From the NCBI GenBank assembly GCA_937899395.1, contig CALBPU010000107.1, forward strand, positions 1 to 7,362: DNA of 7,362 nucleotides. Direction: 5' to 3'. Under the pieces are notes generated by a model that did no database searches, was not told where the DNA came from, and saw only the letters and a list, made by a program, of their open reading frames with translations. This document shows, one piece after another, positions 6,356 to 7,362 of the stretch (position 1 is the stretch's first letter; each line of letters begins with the position of its first letter). A program made the translations under genes and the position numbers. Origin of the DNA: an uncultured Fretibacterium sp. Its GTDB lineage: Bacteria > Synergistota > Synergistia > Synergistales > Aminobacteriaceae.

Positions 6356-7362
6356 TTAATAAGCCTTCGCAAAAATTGTAAGTCTTGCGTCATCTTTTCC
6401 CGTTAAGAAACATTTGCCCTTGTTATCGCCCGGCAAAATACATCTTGGAGTAGCTCCTCCTGTTTCATCTTTAATGCGTTTTTCATCTTCAGTAGTTCCT
6501 GCGAAATACGCCCTCACAAAACCGCCTTTTGTCTCCAAAATCTTTTTAAGTTCGTCATAATTTTCGGCATCGTGAGTATTTTCATCTCTGAAATTTTTAG
6601 CTCTTGTGAATAAATTATTCTGAATATCATCGAGAATATTTTTTACAGTCGGGATTAAATTTTCGTTCTTCACGTCAATTTTTTCACCGGTATCACGTCT
6701 TACAAGTCTTACCGTTCCGGCTTTGAGGTCTTTTTCTCCGAGTTCCAAACGTAACGGCACGCCTTTTTGTAAGTGAGTGAAAAATCTGTCGGCAGGTCTC
6801 ATGTGAAAATCTGTATCAACTTTTGTGAATAATCCGCCTAATTCTTCGTTAAGTTTCTCGGAAATTTCTTTAGCTTTCGGGTAAATTTCATTTTCAGCAA
6901 TGCTTTCATCTTTTGAGATCGGAATGATTACGGCTTTAACCGGAGCAATTCTCGGAGGAATTACAAGTCCGTCATCGTCGGAATGTGTCATAATTACAGC
7001 ACCTACTGTTCGTGTTGAAAATCCCCAGCTAGTTGTCCAACAATATTCAAGTTCTCCTGATTTATTTTGGAATTGAATTTCAAATGCCTTAGCAAAATTT
7101 TGTCCCAAGAAATGACTTGTAGCTGCCTGTAACGCTTTTGTATCGCTCATCATTGCTTCACATGTATAAGTGTCAACAGCTCCGGGAAATCTTTCTCCAG
7201 CAGTTTTTTCACCGTCTAAAACCGGGATCGCTAATTCATCCTCGAAAACATGTTTATCCTTCTTTTCTAAAGTTAATCGCAATTTTTCATTTTCTAATAC
7301 TAATTTTTCATAATTAATACATTTTGATTTTAATGAATCTAATTCTTTTTTTAAATTAATTA
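6356..7362 (-). CDS. proS: Type 3 prolyl-tRNA synthetase C-terminal two thirds joined to a coiled-coil N-terminus; 5' end beyond window
   Basis: From about codon 7246 to the TAA at 6356 this matches archaeal/eukaryote-type bacterial ProRS. Visible are GAVDTYTCEAMMSDTKALQA, the proline-pocket TSHFLGQNFAKAF (nt 7120-7082), motif 3 SWGFSTR (7030-7010), then the anticodon-binding domain (IPPRIAPVKAVIIPI onward) and the C-terminal domain ending in the usual FAKAY. Only two of the four cysteines some relatives use for zinc remain. Upstream, where class II motifs 1 and 2 should be (about 170 residues in a normal protein of about 480), the frame instead reads LKKELDSLKSKC, YEKLVLENEKL and RLTLEKKDK, a Leu/Lys/Glu coiled coil. 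It stays open to the window edge. A TTG at 7282 is in frame but has no ribosome site, and no in-frame ATG exists. Lacking motifs 1 and 2 it cannot activate proline. It may be a chimeric pseudogene, a repurposed fusion or a misassembly. Confidence 0.85.
   Translation of the reverse strand, partial: INLKKELDSLKSKCINYEKLVLENEKLRLTLEKKDKHVFEDELAIPVLDGEKTAGERFPGAVDTYTCEAMMSDTKALQAATSHFLGQNFAKAFEIQFQNKSGELEYCWTTSWGFSTRTVGAVIMTHSDDDGLVIPPRIAPVKAVIIPISKDESIAENEIYPKAKEISEKLNEELGGLFTKVDTDFHMRPADRFFTHLQKGVPLRLELGEKDLKAGTVRLVRRDTGEKIDVKNENLIPTVKNILDDIQNNLFTRAKNFRDENTHDAENYDELKKILETKGGFVRAYFAGTTEDEKRIKDETGGATPRCILPGDNKGKCFLTGKDDARLTIFAKAY

Overview
This is an AT-rich bacterial window in which every supported gene lies on the minus strand, so transcription runs from high to low coordinates. 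Adaptor-type citrate lyase (citDEF), an archaeal/eukaryote-like (type 3) prolyl-tRNA synthetase, a ComB-family phosphatase, a nickel-pincer LarC and Feo iron-transport remnants point to an anaerobic fermenter, such as a gut or rumen member of Synergistota or Bacillota. The phylum cannot be fixed from this window. Trp codons in intact genes are TGG and stops are TAA or TAG, so there is no sign of a non-standard code.

Right-hand block (7362 to 4255). A reading frame entering from the window edge carries the C-terminal two thirds of ProRS. Where the catalytic motif 1/2 half should be, it has a very AT-rich coiled-coil segment instead. comB follows after 2 nt and larC follows comB after 8 nt, which is an operon-like arrangement. 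LarC is a single intact frame with a strongly His-rich stretch.

Middle block (4216 to 3115). This is a decayed feo locus. About 35 codons of a FeoA-like N-terminus run straight into the second half of FeoB. There is a homopolymer frameshift in feoA, a +1 frameshift in feoB and an in-frame TGA in feoB. The FeoB GTPase domain is absent, so the locus cannot make a working Fe(II) transporter.

Left-hand block (3114 to 156). A probable promoter with an inverted repeat in its spacer precedes citD-citE-citF. These are tightly packed, with a TAATG overlap and a 2-nt gap, and encode the acyl-carrier, lyase and transferase subunits of citrate lyase. A stem-loop follows citF. No citC, citX, citG or citrate transporter is in the window.

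Left edge (1 to about 130). A perfect 7-bp tandem array, at least 7 copies and running off the edge, lies immediately downstream of a good sigma-70-like promoter on the minus strand. It would therefore sit at the start of the transcript of an unseen gene to the left. The main items worth a second look are the chimeric ProRS frame, the feo deletion fusion and the promoter-proximal heptamer array.
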